Assembly: GCA_021815905.1 (NCBI GenBank)
Contig: JAKAZP010000032.1
Location: forward strand, 1 to 12,302
DNA: 12,302 nucleotides
Reading direction: 5' to 3'
Source of the DNA: Pseudomonadota bacterium
GTDB taxonomy: Bacteria; Pseudomonadota; Gammaproteobacteria; Steroidobacterales; Steroidobacteraceae
Numbering within the stretch: the first letter of the stretch is position 1; each line of letters opens with the position of its first letter. Shown here in pieces: positions 1 to 7,292 of this stretch. The position numbers and the translations under genes are program-made. The notes below the pieces were generated by a model. It was not told the DNA's origin and did no database searches. It saw only the letters and a list, made by a program, of their open reading frames with translations.

Positions 1-32
1 GATTGCGCCTCACGATCGCTGCGGACGAGTAG
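1..32 (+). CDS. Possible 3' end of an unidentified gene (partial)
   Basis: Reading from base 3, nine codons (LRLTIAADE) lead to a TAG stop at 30-32, followed after 12 bp by the ATG of the RraB-like gene. The short gap in the same direction is what one expects of a preceding operon member. Nine residues are far too few to identify a family, and an open run of this length could be chance. I list it only because it explains the left edge and would make the RraB-like gene the second cistron of a transcript. Confidence 0.3.
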   Translation, partial: LRLTIAADE

Positions 33-44
33 CGCGCGACCCCC

Positions 45-488
45 ATGTGGTGGCTCATCTTCATCGCTTTCGCGGTCGTCGGCGTGCTCGTCGTGCTGCG
101 CGGCTACGCGACGGTGCGCAAGAGTCTCAGCCGGTACGGACCGGGTCAACACGAGTCCTGGGATCAGAAAATGGTCGAGCGGCTGCGCTCGCACGGCTAC
201 GCGCCCTTCAACGAATACCGCCTGGACTTCTTCCTGGCTCTGCCGGACGAGGCGGCCTGCCAGTCGGTGCGCGCCCGGCTCGAGCCCGAGGGCTTCGCCG
301 TGGACACCACCGCCCCGAAAGGGCTGATGATCCACGGGGAGCCGATTCCCGAGGACAGGGAGCTGCCGCTCTCGCTGCACGCCTCGAAGTCGATGCGCCT
401 GATCGTCGCCGACGTCCACGATGTCAGCCGGCGCATGGCCGAACTCGCCGCGGAGTTTCACGGCCGCTACGACGGCTGGGCGGCTTAG
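45..488 (+). CDS. Membrane-anchored RraB-domain (RNase E inhibitor-like) protein
   Basis: A 147-residue protein in two parts. Residues 2-18 (WWLIFIAFAVVGVLVVL) form one hydrophobic helix followed by Arg19, Arg25, Lys26 and Arg30, which suggests an N-in anchor with a cytoplasmic body. Residues about 37-147 look like the RraB fold: an acidic/tryptophan entry (SWDQKMVERLRSHG), a strand with FFLALPDEAACQ, a helix and GF at 83-84, and the family-like ending HGRYDGW at 139-145. E. coli RraB binds the C-terminal half of RNase E and changes which RNAs it cleaves; that role is known for the family and only inferred here. E. coli RraB has no membrane helix, so this is a variant architecture. There is no clear Shine-Dalgarno before the ATG. 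The start is chosen because it is the first one in frame and gives a well-formed anchor. It is convergent with gpmA, with only 13 bp between the stops. The domain call is moderately sure; the RNase E role is uncertain. Confidence 0.75.
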   Translation: MWWLIFIAFAVVGVLVVLRGYATVRKSLSRYGPGQHESWDQKMVERLRSHGYAPFNEYRLDFFLALPDEAACQSVRARLEPEGFAVDTTAPKGLMIHGEPIPEDRELPLSLHASKSMRLIVADVHDVSRRMAELAAEFHGRYDGWAA

Positions 489-501
489 GGAGGGACCGCG
501 C

Positions 502-1260
502 TCAGGCGCCCGGTTTCCTTTCCGTCTGGCGCTTCACCGCCTCGGCCGCCGCCGCGATCGCGGCCGGATCGCCGAGATAGCGGCTGCCGAGCGAGCCGAG
601 CCGCGGGTCGAGCTCGTAGAGAAGCGGCACGCCGGTCGGGATGTTGAGCTCGACGATCGCCTGCTCGGACATGTCGTCCAGCATCTTCACCATCGCCCGC
701 AGGCTGTTGCCGTGGGCCGCCACGAGCACGTTGCGGCCGCGGCGCAGCTCGGGCGCGATGCGGGCGTGCCAGTAGGGCAGCACGCGCTCGAGCGTGTCCT
801 TCAGCGACTCGCAGGCGGGCAGCTCGCCGGCGGCAACGTCGGCATAGCGCGGATCGAAGCGCGGGTGGCGCGGATCGTCGGCGGCGAGCGGCGGCGGCGG
901 GACATCGAAGCTGCGCCGCCAGATCTTCACCTGCGCCTCGCCGTGCCGCTCCACGGTCTGCGCCTTGTCGAGTCCCTGCAGCGCCCCGTAGTGACGCTCG
1001 TTGAGCCGCCAGGAGCGCTCCACGGGGATCCACATGCGGTCGAGCTCATCGAGCATGATCCAGAGCGTGCGGATCGCCCGCTTGAGCACCGAGGTGAAGG
1101 CGATGTCCACCGTGAGCTTCTCGCGGGCGAGCTCCCGGGCCGCGCGCACCGCCTCCTCGCGGCCGAGGTCCGCCAGATCGACGTCGGTCCAGCCCGTGAA
1201 GAGATTCTCGATGTTCCAGATGCTCTGTCCGTGCCGCACCAGAATCAGTTTTCCAGGCAT
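502..1260 (-). CDS. gpmA: 2,3-bisphosphoglycerate-dependent phosphoglycerate mutase
   Basis: A cytoplasmic enzyme of 252 residues that interconverts 3- and 2-phosphoglycerate in glycolysis and gluconeogenesis through a phosphohistidine. The histidine-phosphatase signature is at the N terminus: LVRHGQS, with His10 as the phosphate-carrying residue. It is followed by [12 protein letters not shown] (18-29), [11 protein letters not shown] (87-97, Glu88 being the usual acid/base) and [10 protein letters not shown] (180-189, second catalytic His183). NIPTGVPL (206-213) and the C-terminal segment are typical of dPGM. The length matches the family (about 250). The ATG at 1258-1260 is supported by a GAGGA ribosome site six bases upstream. 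The same frame is open for another 2.2 kb upstream inside the dehydrogenase gene, but that stretch is only its shadow. The gene lies 29 bp downstream of gdhB on the same strand, so it is probably co-transcribed with it. No separate promoter is evident in the gap, though one inside gdhB is possible. Confidence 0.97.
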   Translation of the reverse strand: MPGKLILVRHGQSIWNIENLFTGWTDVDLADLGREEAVRAARELAREKLTVDIAFTSVLKRAIRTLWIMLDELDRMWIPVERSWRLNERHYGALQGLDKAQTVERHGEAQVKIWRRSFDVPPPPLAADDPRHPRFDPRYADVAAGELPACESLKDTLERVLPYWHARIAPELRRGRNVLVAAHGNSLRAMVKMLDDMSEQAIVELNIPTGVPLLYELDPRLGSLGSRYLGDPAAIAAAAEAVKRQTERKPGA

Positions 1261-1266
1261 GTTCGG

Positions 1267-1271
1267 TCCTC
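1267..1271 (-). promoter_or_regulatory. Ribosome binding site of gpmA
   Basis: On the minus strand the bases read GAGGA, with six bases to the gpmA ATG. This fixes the start at the [11 protein letters not shown] methionine rather than anywhere in the long open frame upstream. Confidence 0.75.
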
Positions 1272-1289
1272 GGGCGCCGGGCGCCGCGG

Positions 1290-4200
1290 TCAGTCGGCGA
1301 GCTTGCGCAGCGTCTCGACTCCGACGGTGAGCGTGGCGAAGTCCGCGCCGCCGGCCGAGCGCATGTCGGTGAGGGTGCGTTGCCAGTGCTCGAGCTGCGG
1401 ACCGAGCGCGCGCTCCCACTCCCTTACCCGCTCCGCGGCGGCGCCTGCGCGGGTGCGCTTCAGCACCGCGTGAGCCAGCGCGCGGTGGATGCGCATCTCC
1501 GCATCGCGCAAACCCGTGCGTGCGGTCGCCTGCCACGGACCCTCGACCGGCAAGCGCTCGATCGAAGCTCGCAGCCAGTCGAGTCCGATGCGCGCTCCGG
1601 TCTCGAAGTACACGCGCGCAGCATCGATCACGCTCAGCCGATGCGAAGCCGCGAGCTCGACGATGTCCAGAGAGGCATTGTGCGCCTCCAGGCTCGCGAC
1701 GCGCGCGGCCAGCCCGGGCGGCAGTCCCGCCTCGAGCTGCTGCCCGCGAACGGTCTCGAAGTGGGTGCGCCAGGAGCCGCAGAGCACCTGGGCGATGCGC
1801 AGCTGCAGCTCGTGCACCCCGGCGCGGAATTCCGCCACGGCGGAGTCCACCTTGAGCGGGCGCCGGCGCGCGAGCAGCCAGTAGGTGGCATGGCGCAGCA
1901 GCCGGCTGGTCTCGAAGGACGCGGTGTACTGCAGCTTCGCCGGCACGCGGTTGTCGAGCTCCTCGATCTGCGACCACACCTCGCGCACGTCGTAGATCTC
2001 GCGCGCTGCCGTGTAGGCGCGGGCGATCTGCGCGGGATCGGCGCCGGTATCCTCCTGCGCCCGCGGGACGAAGGTCGGCCCCATGCGGTTGATGAGGCTG
2101 TTGGTCGTCGCGGTGGCGATGATCTCGCGGCGCAGGCGGTGGCCGCCGATATAGCGCGCGAGCCGCCGGCGGACCGGAGCGGGGAAATACCGCTCGAGCT
2201 CCGAGGACAGGTAGGGATCCTCGGGCACGTCCGAATCGAGCAGGTGATTGTTCAGCCAGATCTTGCTGTAGGCGAGCAGGATCGCGAGCTCCGGGCGCGT
2301 GAGCCCGGCGCCGCTCTTGCGCCGCTCGGCAAGCTCCTCGTCGCTCGGCAGGAACTCGAGCGCGCGGTTGAGCTCCCCGGAGCGCTCGAGCGATACGATG
2401 AGGTGCTGGAATTCCGGGAGCCGCGCCCGCGCCTGGAGCTCGAGCGTGCTGATCGCCTCGCTCTGAAGGTAGTTGTTGCGCAGCACGAGGTCGCAGACCT
2501 CGCCCGAGACGCTCGCGAGCAGCCGGTTGCGCTCGGTGCCGGTCAGACGGCCGGCGTGCACGGCCGGCGCCGTGAGGATCTTGAGGTTCACCTCGAGGTC
2601 GGAGGTGTTCACCCCGGCGGAGTTGTCGATGAAATCCGTGTTGAGCCGCCCGCCGGCGAGGGCGTACTCGATGCGCCCGCGTTGCGTGAGACCGAGGTTG
2701 CCGCCTTCGCCGACCACCTTGGCCCGGAGCTCGCCGCCGTCGATGCGCAGCGCGTCGTTCGCCCGGTCGCCGGCCTCGGCGTTGGTTTCGCGCGCCGCCT
2801 TCACGTACGTGCCGATGCCGCCGTTCCACAGCAGGTCCACCGGCATCCGCAGGATCGCGCGGATGATGTCGACGGGCGGGGCGGTCGCCGATTCGATGCC
2901 GAGCAGCGCGCGCGCTTCGCTCGAGAGGCTGATCGCCTTGGCGCTGCGGGGGAACACCCCGCCACCCTTGGAGATGCGGCCGCGGTCGTAGTCGTCCCAG
3001 CTCGAGCGCGGCAGCGCGAACATGCGTTGGCGCTCGGCGAAGCTCACGGCGGGATCGGGCCTGGGGTCGATGAAGATGTGACGGTGATCGAACGCCGCCT
3101 GCAGCAGGATGTGCCGCGACAGCAGCATGCCGTTGCCGAACACGTCGCCCGACATGTCGCCGATGCCCGCGACGGTGAAGTCCGCCTGCTGGATGTCGAC
3201 GCCGAGCTCGCGGAAGTGGCGCTTGACGCACTCCCAGGCGCCGCGCGCGGTGATGCCGAGGCGCTTGTGGTCGTATCCCGCCGAGCCGCCCGAGGCGAAT
3301 GCGTCGCCGAGCCAGAAGCCGTATTCCGCGGCAATGGCGTTGGCGGTGTCGGAGAAAGTGGCGGTGCCCTTGTCCGCGGCGACCACCAGATAGGCGTCGT
3401 CGCCGTCGCGGCGCACGAGCAGCGGCGGGGGCACGATGCGGCCGGCGACGATGTTGTCGGTGAGGTCGAGAAGTCCCCGGATGAACGTGCGGTAGCACTC
3501 GATGACCTCCGCCTGGACCTCCTCGCGGGTGCCCTGGGGCAGGCGCTTGGCGACGAAGCCGCCCTTGGCGCCCACCGGCACGATCAACGTGTTCTTCACG
3601 TTCTGCGCCTTCATCAGGCCGAGGACCTCGGTGCGGAAGTCCTCCCGGCGATCCGACCAGCGGATGCCGCCGCGGGCGACGTAGCCCATGCGCAGGTGCA
3701 CGCCCTCGACGCGCGGGCTGTAGACGAAGATCTCGAACTTGGGCCGCGGCAGCGGCAGGTCGGGAATCGCGGACGGATCGAGCTTGAACGACAGATAGGG
3801 CAGCGGCGCGCCGGCGCCGTCGCGGCGGTAGAAGTTCGTGCGCAGGCTCGCTTGCACGAGCCGCAGGTACGCCCGCAGGATCCGGTCCTCATCGAGACTC
3901 GCGACCGCATCGAGCCCGGAGCGGATGTTGTCGACGAGCGGCTCCACGGCCGCGTGGCTGTCGGCGCGGGCGCGGGGCCTCGCGGGGTCGAACTGCGCCT
4001 CGAACAGGCGCACGAGCGCGGCGGCGACCGCCGGGTTGGCGGCGAGCGCCTGCTCGATGTAGGCCTGGCTGAAGGGCACCCCGGTCTGCAGCAGGTATCG
4101 GCAATAGGCCCGCAGCACCGTGATCTCGCGGGCGGAGAGGCCGGCGCCGAGCAGCAGGCGGTTGAAGCCGTCGTTCTCCACCTGGCCGAGCCATATCGCC

Positions 4201-6152
4201 GTCACGGCCTCCTTGAAGCTCGCCTCCATGCGGCCGATGTCGATCTCGAGAGCCTCGCGGTGCTCGAGCTCGAAGTCCTGCATCCAGGCCGCGCCGCCCT
4301 CCGGCCAGGCGAGCTCGTACGGACGCTCGGCGATCACGCGCAGGCCGAAGTTCTCGAGCGTCGGCAGCAGATCGGAGATCGGCACCGGCGAGCCGAGCTT
4401 CACGATCTTCAGGTGCATCCCGGTCGCGCTCTGCGCCGAGGGGCGGTGCAGACTCAGCAGCCGCGCCTCGCGCTGCGAGCGCAGCCGCTCGAGATCCTCG
4501 ATGTCGGCGAGCGCATCCCGCGGCGCGACGTCCTCCTCGTACGCGAGCGGGAAGGCGCGCCGGTAACGCGCCGCGAGCGCGATGCCCGCGGCCTCGCCTC
4601 TGCGGGCGATCAGCACTTCCCGCAGCCGGTCGGTCCAGGTCTGCGCAGCCTCGGCGATGTTGCGCTCGATGGCGCGGATGTCGACCTTGTGTCTCGCCGC
4701 CGGCTCGGTGCGCACGAGGACGTGCACGCGCGCGTGATTCGAGCCGGAGATCTGCACGCTGCTCTCCACCGACTTGCCCCCGAATCCCTGGAGCACGATC
4801 TGCTCGATGTGCTGGCGCACCTCGGTGTTGTACCGGTCGCGCGGAACGTAGACCAGGCACGAGTAGAAGCGCTGATACGGGTCGCGGCGCGCGAGCAGGC
4901 GCACGGTGCGCCGCTCGTAGAGATTGACCACACCGCGGGCGATGCGAATCAGATCCTCGGCGCTCGCCTGGAAGAGCTCGTCGCGCGGATAGGTCTCGAG
5001 GACGTTGAGCACCGCCTTGCCGTCGTGGCCCTGCGGATCGAGTCCGAAGTACTGGATGACCCGGTCCACCTTGCGTCTGAGCACGGGAATGTCCCGCGGA
5101 CTGCCGTGATAGGCGGTCGAGGTCCAAAGACCGAGGAACCGGTGCTCGCCCGCGACCCGGCCGCGCGTGTCGAAGGTCTTCACGCCGACGTAGTCGAGGT
5201 ACTCGGCGCGATGCACCGTGGCGATGGAGTTGGCCTTGGTGAGCACGAGCAGCTCGCGCTCGCGGGCGCGCGCGCGCAGCTCCCCGGTGAGCACCGTCGG
5301 GTGTGCTCTGCCGCGATCGGGGCGCGTGCGCAGGATGCCGAGCCCGGTGCGTCCCTCCGGAACGAGGCGGTCCTCGCTCGCGCCGCGCTCGAGGCGATAG
5401 CGCCGGTACCCGAGGAACACGAAGTGACGCTCCTCCATCCACTCGAGCAGGCGCCGTCCCTCCGCGATCTCCTCCGGCGGCAGCGGCGGCGGCTCGCGCT
5501 CGAGCTCCCGCACCACGGCGCGGACCCGCTCGCGCATCGGCCGCCAGTCATCCACCGCGGCGCGCACATCGCTCAGAGTCGACTCGAGCTCGCGCTCGAG
5601 TCGCGCGCGGGCCTCGCCGTCGCTCAGTCGATCGATCTCATAGAACTCCCAGGACTCGGCGCAAGGCGCCTCGGCGCCGTTGGCGCCGAGGGCGGCGATG
5701 CGTCCGCGCCCGTCGCGGCGCAGCTCGATCACCGGATGAACGACGAGGTGCACGGCGAGTTCCGCGCGGGCGAATGCGATGCCGAGGGAGTCGACGAGGA
5801 AGGGTCGGTCGTCCGTGACGATCTGCACGACCGTATGAGGCGAGTCGAAGCCATCGCGCTCGCGTTCCGGGTTGAAGATCCGCACCAGCGACTGCCCGGG
5901 TGCTCGCCGCCATCCGAGCTCGAGATGGCGGCGCGCGGCGTGGGCGAGCGCGGCCGGCGGGCGCTCGGCCAGGTCTTCCTCGCCCACCCCGCGGAAATAG
6001 GTGCGCAGGAATCGCTGCTCCAACTCACGCTGCTGCGCTCCTCCGGGCAGGCGCGGCATGCGGATGCGGGCGATGCGGTCGATGAGGGCGAGGCGTGCGG
6101 GGGGAATGCTGCGCAGAAGTCTGTCTTCTGGCACGGGGGTTTGGGCGTGCAT
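1290..6152 (-). CDS. gdhB: NAD-specific glutamate dehydrogenase, 180-kDa class
   Basis: A 1620-residue enzyme of the large bacterial NAD-GDH family (Bac_GDH, as in Pseudomonas GdhB and mycobacterial or Streptomyces 180-kDa GDH). It oxidatively deaminates glutamate to 2-oxoglutarate and ammonia and mainly serves catabolism. The N-terminal half holds ACT-like regulatory segments, for example [17 protein letters not shown] near 107-123 and [12 protein letters not shown] near 240-251. The catalytic part begins before GGIRWSDR (828-835). It continues with [10 protein letters not shown] and PVGAKGGF (846-866), which contain the conserved lysines expected to bind substrate. [15 protein letters not shown] (995-1009) is the dinucleotide-binding hallmark. 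A helical C-terminal region runs to the end. The length is as expected and the frame is unbroken. In related enzymes the extra domains mediate allosteric control by amino acids; I infer the same here. The ATG at 6150-6152 has no Shine-Dalgarno and lies about five bases below a predicted start of transcription. Met32 is an alternative start that would keep all recognisable domains. gpmA follows at 29 bp; hpd is divergent. Confidence 0.96.
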   Translation of the reverse strand: MHAQTPVPEDRLLRSIPPARLALIDRIARIRMPRLPGGAQQRELEQRFLRTYFRGVGEEDLAERPPAALAHAARRHLELGWRRAPGQSLVRIFNPERERDGFDSPHTVVQIVTDDRPFLVDSLGIAFARAELAVHLVVHPVIELRRDGRGRIAALGANGAEAPCAESWEFYEIDRLSDGEARARLERELESTLSDVRAAVDDWRPMRERVRAVVRELEREPPPLPPEEIAEGRRLLEWMEERHFVFLGYRRYRLERGASEDRLVPEGRTGLGILRTRPDRGRAHPTVLTGELRARARERELLVLTKANSIATVHRAEYLDYVGVKTFDTRGRVAGEHRFLGLWTSTAYHGSPRDIPVLRRKVDRVIQYFGLDPQGHDGKAVLNVLETYPRDELFQASAEDLIRIARGVVNLYERRTVRLLARRDPYQRFYSCLVYVPRDRYNTEVRQHIEQIVLQGFGGKSVESSVQISGSNHARVHVLVRTEPAARHKVDIRAIERNIAEAAQTWTDRLREVLIARRGEAAGIALAARYRRAFPLAYEEDVAPRDALADIEDLERLRSQREARLLSLHRPSAQSATGMHLKIVKLGSPVPISDLLPTLENFGLRVIAERPYELAWPEGGAAWMQDFELEHREALEIDIGRMEASFKEAVTAIWLGQVENDGFNRLLLGAGLSAREITVLRAYCRYLLQTGVPFSQAYIEQALAANPAVAAALVRLFEAQFDPARPRARADSHAAVEPLVDNIRSGLDAVASLDEDRILRAYLRLVQASLRTNFYRRDGAGAPLPYLSFKLDPSAIPDLPLPRPKFEIFVYSPRVEGVHLRMGYVARGGIRWSDRREDFRTEVLGLMKAQNVKNTLIVPVGAKGGFVAKRLPQGTREEVQAEVIECYRTFIRGLLDLTDNIVAGRIVPPPLLVRRDGDDAYLVVAADKGTATFSDTANAIAAEYGFWLGDAFASGGSAGYDHKRLGITARGAWECVKRHFRELGVDIQQADFTVAGIGDMSGDVFGNGMLLSRHILLQAAFDHRHIFIDPRPDPAVSFAERQRMFALPRSSWDDYDRGRISKGGGVFPRSAKAISLSSEARALLGIESATAPPVDIIRAILRMPVDLLWNGGIGTYVKAARETNAEAGDRANDALRIDGGELRAKVVGEGGNLGLTQRGRIEYALAGGRLNTDFIDNSAGVNTSDLEVNLKILTAPAVHAGRLTGTERNRLLASVSGEVCDLVLRNNYLQSEAISTLELQARARLPEFQHLIVSLERSGELNRALEFLPSDEELAERRKSGAGLTRPELAILLAYSKIWLNNHLLDSDVPEDPYLSSELERYFPAPVRRRLARYIGGHRLRREIIATATTNSLINRMGPTFVPRAQEDTGADPAQIARAYTAAREIYDVREVWSQIEELDNRVPAKLQYTASFETSRLLRHATYWLLARRRPLKVDSAVAEFRAGVHELQLRIAQVLCGSWRTHFETVRGQQLEAGLPPGLAARVASLEAHNASLDIVELAASHRLSVIDAARVYFETGARIGLDWLRASIERLPVEGPWQATARTGLRDAEMRIHRALAHAVLKRTRAGAAAERVREWERALGPQLEHWQRTLTDMRSAGGADFATLTVGVETLRKLAD

Positions 6153-6163
6153 GGTGGGGCGCG

Positions 6164-6169
6164 ATTATA
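6164..6169 (-). promoter_or_regulatory. Predicted -10 box of gdhB
   Basis: The minus strand reads a perfect TATAAT here, in an A+T patch inside very GC-rich DNA. No good -35 is found at 16-18 bp (CCGGTC at 6187-6192 for a 17-bp spacer), so an activator may be needed. Transcription would start near 6157, leaving only about five bases before the gdhB ATG. Confidence 0.55.
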
Positions 6170-6175
6170 TACGCA

Positions 6176-6204
6176 TGGGCAGGCGCGACCGGCGGCGCTA
6201 TAAT
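6176..6204 (+). promoter_or_regulatory. Predicted sigma-70 promoter of hpd-hrpA
   Basis: TGGGCA (6176-6181, four of six matches to TTGACA) is followed after exactly 17 bp by a perfect TATAAT (6199-6204). The start of transcription would be near 6210-6211, giving a leader of about 30 bases before the hpd ATG. The promoter interleaves with the opposing gdhB promoter: its -35 lies in the gdhB spacer, and its own spacer covers the region where the gdhB -35 should be. Confidence 0.6.
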
Positions 6205-6205
6205 A

Positions 6206-6219
6206 GTTGCGTTCGCAAC
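6206..6219 (+). promoter_or_regulatory. Perfect inverted repeat, candidate operator of hpd
   Basis: GTTGCG-TT-CGCAAC is a perfect 6+2+6 palindrome starting two bases after the hpd -10 box and covering the predicted +1. A dimeric repressor bound here would block RNA polymerase. Because the transcript would begin inside the repeat, an RNA hairpin is unlikely to be its purpose. The binding protein is unknown and no regulator gene is adjacent; a MarR-type or similar dimer is a guess. Confidence 0.5.
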
Positions 6220-6229
6220 CAGATGGTCC

Positions 6230-6233
6230 GGAG
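6230..6233 (+). promoter_or_regulatory. Ribosome binding site of hpd
   Basis: GGAG with six bases to the ATG at 6240-6242. This favours that ATG over the in-frame TTG at 6207, which lies in the operator and would sit upstream of the predicted transcript start. It also favours it over the later ATG at 6264. Confidence 0.65.
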
Positions 6234-6239
6234 ACGCCG

Positions 6240-7292
6240 ATGAGCCAGTCCCGCGAGAATCCCATGGGCACGGACGGGTTCGAGTTCGTCGAGTACACCG
6301 CGCCGGATCCGCAGCGGCTGCGCGAGCTGTTCGAGCGGATGGGTTTCCCGGTGCGGGCCCGCCATCGCTCGAAGAACGTGACGCTGCACGGGCAGGGCGA
6401 GATCAATTTCCTGATCAACGCCGAGCCGGATTCCTTCGCGCAGAGCTTCGCGAAGGCGCATGGGCCTTCCGCGTGCGCGATGGCCTTCCGCGTCGAGGAC
6501 GCCGCCTACGCCTATCGCCGCGCCCTCGAGCTCGGCGCGAAGCCCGGCCCCCAGAGCGCGGGGCCCATGGAGCTCAACATTCCGTGCATCGAGGGCATCG
6601 GCGGCTCGCTCATTTATCTCGTCGACCGCTACGGTGACCGCTCGATCTACGACGTCGACTTCCGTCCGGTCCCGGCCGGGCCCTCGGCGCAGGCCACCGG
6701 CCTGGCCGCCATCGATCACCTCACGCACAACGTGCAGCGCGGCCACATGGATCTCTGGGCCGGCTTCTACACCAGGCTGTTCAATTTCCGCGAGATCCGC
6801 TACTTCGACATCGAAGGCAGCCAGACGGGCCTGTTCTCGCGCGCGATGACGAGCCCGTGCGGCAAGATCCGCATCCCGATCAACGAGTCGCAGGACGACA
6901 AGAGCCAGATCGAGGAGTACCTCAGGGAGTACCACGGCGAGGGCATTCAGCACATCGCGCTCGCGACGGAGGACATCTATCGCACCGTCGCGTCGCTGCG
7001 CGACCGCGGCATCGCCTTTCAGGACACACCCGACACCTACTACGACGCGGTGAACGCCCGAGTGCCGGGCCACCGTGAGCCGCTCGCGGAGCTGCGCCGC
7101 CTGGGAATCCTGATCGACGGCAATCCGGACCGGGGCGAGGGGCTGCTGCTTCAGATCTTCACCCGCAACGTGATCGGCCCGATCTTCTTCGAGATCATCC
7201 AGCGCAAGGGCAACGAGGGCTTCGGCGAGGGCAATTTCCGCGCGCTGTTCGAGTCGATCGAGCAGGATCAGATCCGCCGCGGGGTGATTTGA
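6240..7292 (+). CDS. hpd: 4-hydroxyphenylpyruvate dioxygenase
   Basis: A 350-residue cytoplasmic non-haem iron(II) oxygenase of the two-domain vicinal-oxygen-chelate fold. It converts 4-hydroxyphenylpyruvate, the transamination product of tyrosine, to homogentisate with release of CO2. The N-terminal structural half spans about 12-140. The catalytic half carries the iron triad His160 (AIDHLTHNV), His238 (GIQHIAL) and Glu318 (FFEIIQR). PDTYYDA (264-270), LLLQIFT (302-308) and the C-terminal FGEGNFRALFESIEQDQIRRGV run are classic HPPD and close to the Pseudomonas enzyme. This gated C terminus separates it from hydroxymandelate synthase. The length is normal (about 350-360). It is the first gene of a probable two-gene unit, and hrpA overlaps its stop. 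It is divergent from gdhB, with its own promoter and a palindrome over the start site. The homogentisate-degrading genes hmgA and fahA are not beside it, so whether homogentisate is broken down or becomes pyomelanin cannot be told here. Confidence 0.98.
   Translation: MSQSRENPMGTDGFEFVEYTAPDPQRLRELFERMGFPVRARHRSKNVTLHGQGEINFLINAEPDSFAQSFAKAHGPSACAMAFRVEDAAYAYRRALELGAKPGPQSAGPMELNIPCIEGIGGSLIYLVDRYGDRSIYDVDFRPVPAGPSAQATGLAAIDHLTHNVQRGHMDLWAGFYTRLFNFREIRYFDIEGSQTGLFSRAMTSPCGKIRIPINESQDDKSQIEEYLREYHGEGIQHIALATEDIYRTVASLRDRGIAFQDTPDTYYDAVNARVPGHREPLAELRRLGILIDGNPDRGEGLLLQIFTRNVIGPIFFEIIQRKGNEGFGEGNFRALFESIEQDQIRRGVI

Noticed and set aside
1270..1286. Tandem GGGCGCC words between gdhB and gpmA as a possible terminator or repeat
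   Set aside because: There are only two short copies in GC-rich sequence, with no T tract and no stable stem ending in U residues.
1261..3498. A minus-strand extension that would make GpmA a 998-residue protein
   Set aside because: The extension is an out-of-frame shadow of gdhB. GpmA has a good ribosome site at its own ATG and normal family length from there.
5240..5290. GC-rich alternating tract (repeated GCGC/CGCG) that might be a structural element
   Set aside because: It encodes a run of Arg, Ala and Glu codons in the dehydrogenase between conserved segments. No clean repeat unit or hairpin stands out from the background composition.
1380..6203. A plus-strand open frame of about 1600 codons running antisense to the glutamate dehydrogenase gene
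   Set aside because: It has no recognisable domain and reads as low-complexity Arg/Ala/Glu/Val-rich sequence. In very GC-rich genes the strong third-position G/C bias removes stops from an antisense frame, and the sense frame is a full conserved enzyme.
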